NCBI GenBank assembly: GCA_029961745.1
Contig: CP124680.1
Coordinates: 868,001-932,000 of the forward strand
Length of the DNA stretch: 64,000 bases
DNA from: Nocardioides sp. L-11A
GTDB lineage: Bacteria; Actinomycetota; Actinomycetes; Propionibacteriales; Nocardioidaceae
Direction of reading: 5' to 3'
Below, in pieces: positions 40,557 to 48,359 of the stretch. The notes under the pieces are model-generated. The model searched no databases and was not told the DNA's origin. It saw only the letters and a program-made list of their open reading frames with translations. Numbering within the stretch: the stretch's first letter is position 1; each line of letters opens with the position of its first letter. A program made the position numbers and the translations under genes.

Positions 40557-41912
40557 ATGTCCGGACCCGTCTCCACCACCGACCTGCGCACGCGCCTCGC
40601 CGAGCTCCTCCCGGGTGTCCGATCGGACCTCGAGGCCCTCGTCCGCATCCAGTCCGTCAGCGCCGACCCCAGCCGCCTCGACCAGGTCGAGGTGAGCGCG
40701 CGGGCGACCGCCGACCTCTTCGCTGCCGAGGGAGTGGACGTGCAGATCGTGCGCGCCTTCGACGGCGCCCCGCCCGCCGTGATCGGCGAGAAGGTGGGGC
40801 CCGCGGGTGCGCCCACGGTGCTCCTCTACGCCCACCACGACGTGCAGCCCGAGAACGACCACGCCGAGTGGGACAGCGCGCCGTGGGAGCCGACCGAGCG
40901 CAACGGCCGGCTCTACGGGCGCGGTGCCGCCGACGACAAGGCCGGCATCATGACCCACGTCGCCGCCCTGCGGCTGCTCGGCGACGACCTGCCCGTCACC
41001 GTGCGCCTGTTCATCGAGGGCGAGGAGGAGGTCGCCAGCGCGACCCTCCCGCAGCTGCTGGAGAAGTACGTCGACGAGCTGCGCTCCGACGTCATCGTCA
41101 TCGCCGACTCCGGCAACTGGGACATCGGCGTCCCCGCGCTGACCACCAGCCTGCGCGGCCTGGTCCGGGTCAACGTCGAGGTCCGCACCCTCGGCCACGC
41201 CGTCCACCAGGGCATGTGGGGCGGCCTCGTCCCGGATGCCCTGATCACCCTCTCGCGCCTGATCGCCACTCTGCACGACGACGCCGGCACGGTCGCCGTC
41301 GCCGGCCTGCACAGCGGCCCGGCCGCCGACATCGACTACCCCGAGGAGCGGCTGCGCGCCGAGTCCGGCGTCGCCGAAGGCGTGGAGTGGATCGGCTCCG
41401 GGCCGGCCGTCGAGCGGCTGTGGACCCAGCCCGCGCTCTCGGTCATCGGACTCGACGCGCCCAAGGTCGACGGCTCCTCCAACACCCTCATCCCGTCGGC
41501 CCGCGCCCGCCTCGCGCTGCGTACCGCCCCCGGCGAGACCTCTGAGAACGCGCTGGCCTGCCTGCGCGCCCACCTCGAGGCGCACGTCCCCTGGGGTGCC
41601 CAGCTCTCGATCGAGGTCGTCGACACCGGCGAGCCGATCGCGCTCGACGTCACCGGCCCGGCGTACGACGCCGCGCGGGCGGCGTTCACCGAGGCCTGGG
41701 ACGGCACCGCGCCGGTCGACATGGGCGTCGGCGGCTCGATCCCGTTCATCGCGGAGTTCCTGGAGTCCTTCCCCCGGGCCGCCGTGCTGGTCACCGGCGT
41801 CGAGGACCCTGACACCCGCGCCCACGGCCCCAACGAGGGACTCCACCTCGCCGAGTTCGAGAAGGTGCTGCTCGCCGAGGCGCTGCTGCTGCGCAACCTC
41901 GGCCGTCGTTGA
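40557..41912 (+). CDS. M20-family zinc dipeptidase/peptidase
   Basis: 451 aa. Zinc site HHDVQPEND (His93 and Asp95), GRGAADDKAG (Asp bridging), EGEEEV (catalytic Glu), DSGNWDI and the distal His in TRAHGPNEG. This is the full M20 set found in carnosinase-like dipeptidases (PepV/CPG2/CNDP group). A lid domain (about 190-320) contains RGLVRVNVEVRTLGHAVHQGMWGG. It hydrolyses small peptides or N-acyl amino acids in the cytosol; the substrate is undetermined. The start at ATG 40557 is supported by TATGTT seven nt upstream. Its stop codon lies at the edge of the repeated region at 41.9-42.0 kb. Confidence 0.93.
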   Translation: MSGPVSTTDLRTRLAELLPGVRSDLEALVRIQSVSADPSRLDQVEVSARATADLFAAEGVDVQIVRAFDGAPPAVIGEKVGPAGAPTVLLYAHHDVQPENDHAEWDSAPWEPTERNGRLYGRGAADDKAGIMTHVAALRLLGDDLPVTVRLFIEGEEEVASATLPQLLEKYVDELRSDVIVIADSGNWDIGVPALTTSLRGLVRVNVEVRTLGHAVHQGMWGGLVPDALITLSRLIATLHDDAGTVAVAGLHSGPAADIDYPEERLRAESGVAEGVEWIGSGPAVERLWTQPALSVIGLDAPKVDGSSNTLIPSARARLALRTAPGETSENALACLRAHLEAHVPWGAQLSIEVVDTGEPIALDVTGPAYDAARAAFTEAWDGTAPVDMGVGGSIPFIAEFLESFPRAAVLVTGVEDPDTRAHGPNEGLHLAEFEKVLLAEALLLRNLGRR

Positions 41913-41925
41913 GTTTCCCCGTTCT

Positions 41926-42047
41926 CGCCGTTGAGTTGCCGCATCCTCGCGCTCGAGTTGCCGCTGTCGAGGTGTCGAGTCTGCGCGGTGCGCAACTCAA
42001 TGGTGAGGATGCGGCAACTCAACGGCGAGGATGCGGCAACTCAACGA
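41926..42047. repeat. Intergenic inverted/direct repeat cluster (42.0 kb)
   Basis: A left arm at 41926-41950 contains GTTGAGTTGCCGCATCCTC. Two right arms of inverted sense follow at about 42005-42025 and 42027-42047, repeated head to tail with a 22-bp period. Shorter partial copies (CTCGAGTTGCCGC, GCGCAACTCAA) sit between. The gap lies between the M20 gene and an FAD protein gene, both on the plus strand. Confidence 0.75.
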
Positions 42048-42072
42048 AACAGACCTAAGTAGAGTGATCCGC

Positions 42073-42085
42073 TAAACTAACTTCC
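42073..42085 (+). promoter_or_regulatory. Leaderless promoter of FAD/NAD(P)-binding protein gene
   Basis: TAAACT at 42073-42078, seven nt, then ATG at 42086; no ribosome site. Confidence 0.6.
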
Positions 42086-43480
42086 ATGACGGTGACGATC
42101 CCCTCGACAGCCCCTCGCGCGCGTACCCGGGTGGCGGTGATCGGCGGTGGCGCGAGTGGGGTGCTGACCGCGATCAACCTGCTCGTCCGCTCGCACGACC
42201 CCGGCTTCGAGGTCGTGGTCCACGAGGCCAGCGGGATCGTCGGCCGCGGCGTGGCGTACGGCACCAACGACTGGCGGCACCTGCTCAACGTCCGGGCCCG
42301 TCACATGAGCGCGTTCCCGGACGCCCCGTCCGATCTCCTCGACTGGGCGCAGCGCACCGGCCGCAGCAGCGACCCGCAGGGCTTCCTCCCGCGCGCCGAC
42401 TACGCGATCTACCTCCAGGACCGGCTGGCCGACGTCGCCGACGACCGGCTCCGGATCCGGGCCGGGCGGGTGCTCGACGTCGTCCGCACCGGTGCCGGCT
42501 TCGAGCTCGTCACCGAGCGGTCCAGGTCGACCGCGGACGCCGTCGTGCTCTGCCACGGGAACCAGCCGCCCCGTCCGCTCGCCACGGCGGACGGGGCGGC
42601 GCTGCCCGACGCGTCCTGGCACATCGCCAACCCGTGGGAGCTGGGCCGCCTGCGCACGCTGCCGGCCGACGCGCGGGTCGTCGTGGTCGGCACCGGCCTG
42701 ACCGGCATCGACACCGCCATCACCCTGCTCGAGGACGGCCCGGCCCGGCACGTCACCCTGGTCAGTCGCCACGGCCTGCTGCCCAAGCCGCACGTCGGCC
42801 AGGCCCACACCGCGTGGGTCACCAAGGTCCCCGACGACGCCGTGACCGCCGACGCGATCGCGGCCGCGGTCGCCGAGGAGTGCCGGGCCGCCGTCGAGCG
42901 CGGCGTCGGCTGGCGGGCGGTGGTCGACGGTCTCCGCCCGCTCACCCAGGAGCTGTGGCGCCGGCTCCCGCTCGCCGAGCGCCGCCGCTTCCTCGACGTC
43001 CACGCCCGCGACTGGGAGGTACGTCGGCACCGGATGGCGCCCGAGGTCGCGCTGCGACTCCAGTCCTACCGGTACGACGACCGGCTGGACCTCCGGGCCG
43101 GCGGTCTGCACGCCGTCGTGGACCTCGGTGAGCGGTGTCGGGTCACCCTCGCGCCCGGCCAGGAGCCGGTCGAGGCCGAGGCGGTCGTCAACTGCACCGG
43201 CCCGCTCGCCGACGTGCGGCACAGCGGCGACCCGCTGCTGCGCGCTCTCGTCGCCCGCGGCACGGTCGCGCCCGATCCCCTCGCCCTCGGCATCGACGCC
43301 ACCGTCGACGGCGCCGTCCGCGACGCCGGCGGCCGGGTGGTCGACGGGCTCTTCGTCGTCGGCCCACCGCGCAAGGGCACGCTGTGGGAGTCGACCGCCA
43401 TCCCCGAGATCCGGGGTCAGGCCGCCCAGGTCGCGACCGCCGTGGTCGAGCGCGCGTCTCGTCGGGTCGCCGCGAACTGA
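42086..43480 (+). CDS. FAD/NAD(P)-binding oxidoreductase (YdhS/NAD_binding_9 type)
   Basis: 464 aa. The N-terminal dinucleotide fold VAVIGGGASGVLTAINLL (about 13-30) and a second Rossmann motif VVVVGTGLTGIDTAITLL (about 202-219) flank a substrate domain containing GRGVAYGTNDWRHLLNVRARHMSAFPDAP. The C-terminal segment VVNCTGPLADVRHSGDPLL and FVVGPPRKGTLWESTAIPEIRGQA completes the PF13454-type architecture. Relatives are predicted hydroxyacylglutathione-unrelated flavoproteins of unknown substrate, sometimes compared with N-hydroxylating monooxygenases. It is probably a cytosolic flavoenzyme using NAD(P)H. TAAACT box seven nt upstream. It lies just before purF, but each gene has its own promoter. 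Confidence 0.82.
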   Translation: MTVTIPSTAPRARTRVAVIGGGASGVLTAINLLVRSHDPGFEVVVHEASGIVGRGVAYGTNDWRHLLNVRARHMSAFPDAPSDLLDWAQRTGRSSDPQGFLPRADYAIYLQDRLADVADDRLRIRAGRVLDVVRTGAGFELVTERSRSTADAVVLCHGNQPPRPLATADGAALPDASWHIANPWELGRLRTLPADARVVVVGTGLTGIDTAITLLEDGPARHVTLVSRHGLLPKPHVGQAHTAWVTKVPDDAVTADAIAAAVAEECRAAVERGVGWRAVVDGLRPLTQELWRRLPLAERRRFLDVHARDWEVRRHRMAPEVALRLQSYRYDDRLDLRAGGLHAVVDLGERCRVTLAPGQEPVEAEAVVNCTGPLADVRHSGDPLLRALVARGTVAPDPLALGIDATVDGAVRDAGGRVVDGLFVVGPPRKGTLWESTAIPEIRGQAAQVATAVVERASRRVAAN

Positions 43481-43500
43481 AGGATCGGGAGCCCGGCCGG

Positions 43501-43514
43501 TAGGCTTGCGCAAC
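43501..43514 (+). promoter_or_regulatory. Leaderless promoter of purF
   Basis: TAGGCT at 43501-43506, eight nt, then GTG at 43515; no ribosome site. Confidence 0.6.
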
Positions 43515-44975
43515 GTGTGCGGAGTCTTCGGAGTATGGGCCCCGGGCGAGGACGTCGCGAAGCTGACGTACTTCGGTCTCTACTCGCTGCAGCACCGCGG
43601 ACAGGAGTCCGCGGGCATCTCGGTCAGCAATGGTCGGCAGATCCTCGTCTACAAGGACATGGGCCTGGTGTCCCAGGTGTTCGACGAGAACACGCTGGAG
43701 TCGTTCGCCGGTCATCTCGCCGTCGGTCACTGTCGCTACTCGACGACCGGCGCGAGCACCTGGCAGAACGCCCAGCCGACCTTCCGACCCACCGAGGACG
43801 GTTCGATCGCCCTGGGCCACAACGGCAACCTGATCAACACCGCACACCTCGCGGAGCTGGTCAAGGCGCTGCCGAGCGACGACGGCGAGCTCGACATCCA
43901 CGCCCGCAACCTCGAGTCGTCCACCAACGACACCAGTCTGGTGACCGCGCTGCTCGCCCACCACCCGGACCAGTCGCTGGAGGCCCGCGCGCTGGAGCTC
44001 CTGCCGCAGGTCCAGGGCGCCTTCTCCTTCGTGTTCATGAACGAGAACACGCTCTACGCCGCCCGCGACCCCGAGGGCATCCGACCGCTGGTCCTCGGCC
44101 GTCTCGAGCGCGGCTGGGTCGTCGCCAGCGAGGACGCCGCGCTCGCCACCACCGGCGCGAGCGTCGTGCGCGAGGTCGAGCCGGGCGAGCTCATCGTCAT
44201 CGACGAGGACGGCCTGCGCTCCCACCGGTTCGCCGAGCCGCGCCGCAAGGGCTGCGTCTTCGAGTACGTCTACCTCGCCCGCCCCGACGCCACCATCGCC
44301 AACCGCAGCGTCCATGAGGCGCGGGTCGAGATGGGCCGCCAGCTGGCCCGCGAGTTCCCCGTCGAGGCCGACCTGGTCATCCCGGTCCCCGAGTCCGGTA
44401 CGCCGGCCGCCTCCGGCTACGCGCTGGAGAGCGGCATCCCGTTCGGTCAGGGCTTCGTCAAGAACGCCTACGTCGGCCGCACCTTCATCCAGCCGTCGCA
44501 GACCCTGCGCCAGCTCGGCATCCGGCTCAAGCTGAACGCCCTCGAGCACATGATCCGCGGCAAGCGGATCGTCGTGGTCGACGACTCGATCGTGCGCGGC
44601 AACACCCAGCGGGCCCAGGTCCGGATGCTGCGCGAGGCCGGCGCGACCGAGGTCCACGTCCGGATCTCCTCCCCGCCGGTGAAGTGGCCGTGCTTCTACG
44701 GCATCGACTTCGCCACCCGCGCGGAGCTGATCGCCAACGGCCTCGACGTCGACGAGATCGCCGCCAGCGTCGGCGCCGACAGCCTGGGCTACATCTCGCT
44801 GGAGGGCATGGTCCAGGCGACCGGGCAGCCGGTCCAGACGCTGTGCACCGCCTGCTTCACCGGCGAGTACCCGATCGAGCTCCCCGACGAGAGCTTGCTC
44901 GGCAAGCACCTCCTCGAGGCGACGCTCCAGCCGAGCACGCACGGCGAGGCCCTCCCCGTCTTCAACAATCCATGA
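43515..44975 (+). CDS. purF: Amidophosphoribosyltransferase
   Basis: 486 aa. It catalyses the first committed step of purine synthesis, PRPP plus glutamine giving phosphoribosylamine. The start GTG encodes Met followed at once by Cys2 (CGVFGVW), which becomes the N-terminal nucleophile. YSLQHRGQESAGI and GHCRYSTTGAS are glutaminase segments; VVDDSIVRGNTQRAQVRML is the PRPP-binding loop. Cysteines in CTACFTGEYP near the C-terminus are of the B. subtilis type, which carries an Fe-S cluster. The longer frame upstream belongs to the previous gene's alternate frame and is not used. Followed after 127 bp by purM, with a structured repeat between them. Confidence 0.97.
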   Translation: MCGVFGVWAPGEDVAKLTYFGLYSLQHRGQESAGISVSNGRQILVYKDMGLVSQVFDENTLESFAGHLAVGHCRYSTTGASTWQNAQPTFRPTEDGSIALGHNGNLINTAHLAELVKALPSDDGELDIHARNLESSTNDTSLVTALLAHHPDQSLEARALELLPQVQGAFSFVFMNENTLYAARDPEGIRPLVLGRLERGWVVASEDAALATTGASVVREVEPGELIVIDEDGLRSHRFAEPRRKGCVFEYVYLARPDATIANRSVHEARVEMGRQLAREFPVEADLVIPVPESGTPAASGYALESGIPFGQGFVKNAYVGRTFIQPSQTLRQLGIRLKLNALEHMIRGKRIVVVDDSIVRGNTQRAQVRMLREAGATEVHVRISSPPVKWPCFYGIDFATRAELIANGLDVDEIAASVGADSLGYISLEGMVQATGQPVQTLCTACFTGEYPIELPDESLLGKHLLEATLQPSTHGEALPVFNNP

Positions 44976-44977
44976 TG

Positions 44978-45078
44978 GGCCGAGCGGGGTCGCCCGATCG
45001 AGGACGCCGCACGGTCCTCGCTTCGCTCGCACCGCGGACGCCCTCGATGCGCTTCGCGCGGCGCGCCACGCTGCCGGC
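44978..45078. repeat. Diverged single copy of ~95-bp inverted-end element between purF and purM
   Basis: Begins GGCCGAGCGGGGTCGCC and ends GCCACGCTGCCGGC, matching the ends of the element copies at 1.8 and 25.6 kb; GGCCGAGCGGG is also the start of the second and third copies in the 25.6-kb array. The inner part (ATCGAGGACGC paired with CGCCCTCGAT) can fold. It lies in the short gap between two purine genes transcribed in the same direction. Confidence 0.65.
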
Positions 45079-45102
45079 AACACCGCAGATTAAGGAATTG
45101 CA

Positions 45103-46164
45103 TTGACTGACAACGCCTACGCCCGCGCCGGTGTCGACATCGAGGCCGCGGACCGCGCCGTCGACCTGATGAAGGAGTGGGTCGAGAAGGCCCGCCGTCC
45201 CGAGATGCTCGGCGGCCTCGGCGGCTTCGCCGGCCTCTTCGACGCGAGCGCCCTGACGGCGTACCGGCGGCCGCTGCTGGCCACCTCGACCGACGGCGTC
45301 GGCACCAAGGTCGCCGTCGCGCAGCTGATGGACAAGCACGACACCATCGGCTTCGACCTGGTCGGCATGGTCGTCGACGATCTCGTCGTCTGCGGCGCCG
45401 AGCCGCTGTTCATGACCGACTACATCGCGACCGGCAAGGTCGTGCCGGAGCGGATCGCCGCGATCGTCAAGGGCATCGCCGAGGCGTGCGTCGAGGCCGG
45501 CTGCGCGCTCGTCGGCGGCGAGACCGCCGAGCACCCCGGCCTGCTCGACCCCGACGAGTACGATGTCGCGGGCGCCACCACGGGCGTGGTCGAGGCCGAC
45601 GCCCTGCTCGGCGCCTCCCGGGTCCGCGCGGGTGACATCGTGATCGCGATGGCCGCCAGCGGCCTGCACTCCAACGGCTACTCCCTGGCCCGGCACGTCT
45701 TCTTCACCCAGGCCGGCTGGACCGTCGACCGCCACGTGGAGGAGTTCGGCCGGACCCTGGGCGAGGAGCTCCTCGAGCCCACCCGGCTCTACACCAAGCC
45801 GTGCCTCGCGATCGCCCGCGAGACCGAGACCCACGCGATGGCCCACGTCACCGGCGGCGGCCTGGCCAACAACCTCGCCCGGGTGATGCCGCCCGAGCTG
45901 AAGGCGACCCTCGACCGCGGCAGCTGGACCCCCGCCCCCGTCTTCGACGTCGTCCGCTCGGTCGGCGAGGTCGCGCAGCCCGACCTCGAGGCCACCCTCA
46001 ATTGCGGGGTCGGCATGGTCGCCCTCGTCGCGCCGGACTCCGCGGACGCCGTCGTGGCCCGCCTGGGCGAGTTCGGGATCGACAGCTGGGTGGCCGGCGA
46101 GGTCGCCCCCGACCCGGCCCGCCAGGGCACCGTCGAGCTGGTGGGTCAGCACCCCGGTTGGTGA
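45103..46164 (+). CDS. purM: Phosphoribosylformylglycinamidine cyclo-ligase (AIR synthase)
   Basis: 353 aa. It closes the imidazole ring of FGAM with ATP to give AIR, the fifth step. Segments YARAGVDIEAADRAVDLMK, LLATSTDGVGTKVAVAQ, FDLVGMVVDDLVVCGAEPLFMTDYIATGK, VGGETAEHPGLL, and ASGLHSNGYSLAR are the expected ATP- and substrate-binding blocks shared with PurL. The start is TTG 45103, chosen because AAGGA lies 6 nt upstream and the N-terminus (MTDNAYARAGVD) aligns with homologs. Unlike the other pur genes here it has a ribosome site, consistent with read-through from purF. Confidence 0.96.
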   Translation: MTDNAYARAGVDIEAADRAVDLMKEWVEKARRPEMLGGLGGFAGLFDASALTAYRRPLLATSTDGVGTKVAVAQLMDKHDTIGFDLVGMVVDDLVVCGAEPLFMTDYIATGKVVPERIAAIVKGIAEACVEAGCALVGGETAEHPGLLDPDEYDVAGATTGVVEADALLGASRVRAGDIVIAMAASGLHSNGYSLARHVFFTQAGWTVDRHVEEFGRTLGEELLEPTRLYTKPCLAIARETETHAMAHVTGGGLANNLARVMPPELKATLDRGSWTPAPVFDVVRSVGEVAQPDLEATLNCGVGMVALVAPDSADAVVARLGEFGIDSWVAGEVAPDPARQGTVELVGQHPGW

Positions 46165-46318
46165 CCTGCGCCTCATCCGCGCGCGCCACGCGCGCGGAAG
46201 GGCCTCCCGGCGTGCGGGAACAGCCACCGGCCATGTACCGTTGGACCCACGAGACTACGTATTCAGCAGTCCGGGGCCCGGAGGGCTCCCGGCCAAGTGT
46301 GCGAGGGGGCTGGACCCT

Positions 46319-46504
46319 ATGGGCCGCGGCCGAGCGAAAGCCAAGCAGACGAAGGTCGCGCGCGACCTGAAGTACCGCACTCACGACACGGATCTCGGCG
46401 CACTCGCGCGTGAGCTCCATGGTGAGTCCGAGGATGTCGGCAGGACCGACGAGGTCGACGACATCGACGACAAGTGGTCGGACTACGCCGACCGTCGCGA
46501 CTGA
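46319..46504 (+). CDS. DUF3073 small basic/acidic protein
   Basis: 61 aa. MGRGRAKAKQTKVARDLKYRTHDTDLGALARELHGE followed by an acidic tail DEVDDIDDKWSDYADRRD is the diagnostic DUF3073 pattern, found almost only in actinobacteria and often beside purM. GAGGGGG precedes ATG 46319. The lysine/arginine-rich N-terminus might bind nucleic acid, but function is unknown. The 154 bp between purM and this gene hold no recognised feature. Confidence 0.88.
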   Translation: MGRGRAKAKQTKVARDLKYRTHDTDLGALARELHGESEDVGRTDEVDDIDDKWSDYADRRD

Positions 46505-46522
46505 GCTGAATGGCGCGGGCGC

Positions 46523-46649
46523 GTCGCTCGTTCCTCGCGCCGCGCTGCCGCGCCGCAGCCGAGTTCCGTGGTCGTCACGTTCGCGTGGCGGCGACACCGT
46601 CGGCTCGCGGAAAGACTCGGCTCCTCCGCTGCGGTCGCTCGTTCCTCGC
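46523..46649. repeat. Direct repeat in purM/DUF3073 downstream region
   Basis: GTCGCTCGTTCCTCGC occurs at 46523-46538 and 46634-46649, with several Ser/Arg-coloured, TCGC-rich blocks between. It fills the 208-bp convergent gap before the gene at 46713 and may fold to act as a transcription end. No reading frame here is convincing. Confidence 0.5.
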
Positions 46650-46712
46650 TCCCTGCGCTCCGTCGCCATCGCTTCCCGCGATGACCGACGACGTGGGTCG
46701 ACGCGGATCGGG

Positions 46713-48044
46713 TCAGGCGGGGGCGGCCTGTCGCATGACCACCACGTCTCCGTGGGTGCCGTAGCCGGCCAGCCGGCCGCCGTACCTGGTGCCGTCGAAC
46801 GTCACCAGCCGCCACTCGTCGCCCGGCACGTCCGGGTCGGGCGGTACGACGGTCGGCCACGGGATGTTGGTGGGGTACGGCGCGGCCAGGGTGCCGATCT
46901 CGGTCATCGTCGTGTCGAAGACCGGGAAGCGGGCCCGGACGGCGCGTCGGTTGTCCCTGCCGTCGCTGGCGAGGACCCGCCAGTCCTCGCCCACACGGAG
47001 CAGGGTGGTGCCCTCGGTCGCCCGCCGGTCGGTCGCCGCGCCCCGCAGGGCGAGGTGGTCGAGTGAGGGGCCGGCGGCGAGCAACGGGTGGAAGTCGAAG
47101 AACCTCCGCGCGCTGACGTAGCCGACCAGCCAGCCGCCGTCCGGCCCGTCGGGACGCACCAGGTACGGATCCCACACGCCGACGCTCGGGCCGTCGGTCG
47201 GCACCTCCAGCCGCCGGGTCGCCAGCACGTGCCGCCCGCGGGTGAGGTTGTCGGTCGCCGTGGCGAGGGTGATGCCGAGGGCGCCCGGCGCCCGGTCGGC
47301 CCGGCGCGCGGGGAAGTCGGACCAGGTGCTGGTCGCGACCAGCCAGCGGTCGCCGTCGCGGACCAGGTGGGTGGCGTGGTCGCCGTACACGCCGGGACGA
47401 TCGGGACGCTCGAAGAACAGGTCGCTGCGCCAGGAGAGGTCGCCGGTCGCCGACAGCGCCCACACCGACGTGTGCGCGGTGTCGAAGAAGCCGGGCCCGG
47501 CGCTGGTGGCGGTGAGGAGCACGTCGGTCCCGACCCGGTACGGCGACCCGTCGGCGTGCGTCACCAGCCGGACGTCGCGCAGCCCGAGCTGACCGAAGCT
47601 CCCTGCGCGCACGTCGCTGACCGGCCCGGACACGGCCGGCCGGAGTCCCGCCAGCCAGTCGGGGTCCCGGGTGTCGGGGGCACCGACCTCCCGCAGGTCG
47701 ATCCGCCCCCGCGCGACCCAGGTGCCGCCCTCGTGGGTCAGCACCGCCAGGTGGCTGCCGGTCAGGGTCAGGCCGAGCCGGGTGGGCGGCTCGCCCACCC
47801 GCCCGTACCTGCGGCTGCGCAGCGGGTGCTCCGCGCCGTCGACGCGCACCAGCAGCGACGCCCGGCCCTCCGCGAGCCGTACCGCCAGGCGGGTCCCGTC
47901 GGCCCCGTCCAGGGCGAGCTCGGTCGCCGCGCCGCTCTCGACCGCCGCCTCGACGGCTCCGAACGGGGCGCGGAGCGGGAGGCCCTCGGCCGCCACCAGG
48001 GTGATCGGGCGGTGGCGGGCGGCGATCTCGAAGGACGGCAGCAC
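46713..48044 (-). CDS. Beta-propeller-like protein, possibly glycosidase-related
   Basis: 443 aa, no signal peptide. Starts GTG 48044 with TAGCCT six nt upstream (leaderless). The sequence has the rhythm of five-bladed propeller glycosidases: repeated strands ending DGDRWLVATSTWSDF, GPSVGVWDPYLVRPDGPDGGWLVGYVSARRFFDFHPLLAAG, GEDWRVLASDGRDN, and PGDEWRLVTFDGTRYGGRLAGYG. The WDPYLV-like segment and the aspartates suggest a relative of GH43/GH32-type families, but the catalytic acids cannot be assigned. The N-terminal ~110 residues (RLAVRLAEGRASLLVRVDGAEHPLR, LTGSHLAVLTHEGG) look like a jelly-roll or laminin-G-like domain. It may be a cytosolic or non-classically exported carbohydrate-binding protein. 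Function unknown. Confidence 0.72.
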   Translation of the reverse strand: MLPSFEIAARHRPITLVAAEGLPLRAPFGAVEAAVESGAATELALDGADGTRLAVRLAEGRASLLVRVDGAEHPLRSRRYGRVGEPPTRLGLTLTGSHLAVLTHEGGTWVARGRIDLREVGAPDTRDPDWLAGLRPAVSGPVSDVRAGSFGQLGLRDVRLVTHADGSPYRVGTDVLLTATSAGPGFFDTAHTSVWALSATGDLSWRSDLFFERPDRPGVYGDHATHLVRDGDRWLVATSTWSDFPARRADRAPGALGITLATATDNLTRGRHVLATRRLEVPTDGPSVGVWDPYLVRPDGPDGGWLVGYVSARRFFDFHPLLAAGPSLDHLALRGAATDRRATEGTTLLRVGEDWRVLASDGRDNRRAVRARFPVFDTTMTEIGTLAAPYPTNIPWPTVVPPDPDVPGDEWRLVTFDGTRYGGRLAGYGTHGDVVVMRQAAPA

Positions 48045-48056
48045 CCGCGAAGGCTA
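48045..48056 (-). promoter_or_regulatory. Leaderless promoter of the propeller-like gene
   Basis: On the minus strand TAGCCT (48056-48051), six nt, then GTG at 48044. This supports the unusual GTG start. Confidence 0.55.
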
Positions 48057-48359
48057 CGCGGCTACATCCCTGCTCGGCGCGGGGGCTGGTCGATGAGCCG
48101 CTGGGCTGTGAACCCGGCGCCGGGGGCGGAGCCGGCTGGTGCGGGAGTGTCCCGAGGGGAGAGCACCACCCTAGCCGCCGTCGCCGTCGTGCTCCGCAGT
48201 CAGGTGTTTACCAAGCCGCGCCCCACCGTTGGGCAACGCTCGCCGGTGCCGACGCATACCAGACCACACAAGGATCTCCGGAAGTGACGCCTGACACATC
48301 CGCCTCGGGGCGGGCCCCAGGACGGTCGGGCGGCGGACTCCTTGAAGGGTTGAAGCAAC
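48057..48359. other. Intergenic region upstream of nucleoside ABC operon
   Basis: 303 bp between divergent genes. It contains GC-rich blocks and a GAAGGGTTGAAG ribosome site near the BMP start. I see no recognised riboswitch, clear -35/-10 pair or convincing small reading frame. Because the nucleoside transporter operon begins here, its regulator sites are expected in this stretch but were not identified. Confidence 0.4.

Noticed and set aside
41912..42085. Prophage or attachment-site signature in the repeats after the M20 gene
   Set aside because: No tRNA, integrase or phage-like gene lies near; the repeats are explained as palindromic elements.
43128..43514. Extended N-terminus of PurF in the upstream frame
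   Set aside because: PurF must begin with Met-Cys for its nucleophile. GTG 43515 followed by TGC satisfies this and has a -10 box upstream.
46241..46318. Longer N-terminus of the DUF3073 protein
   Set aside because: DUF3073 proteins start MGRGRAKAKQ; a GAGGGGG site precedes ATG 46319, and the upstream part has no similarity to the family.
48057..48359. Purine-type riboswitch before the BMP gene
   Set aside because: No conserved three-way junction or characteristic sequences could be seen, and the GC-rich stems found are not specific.
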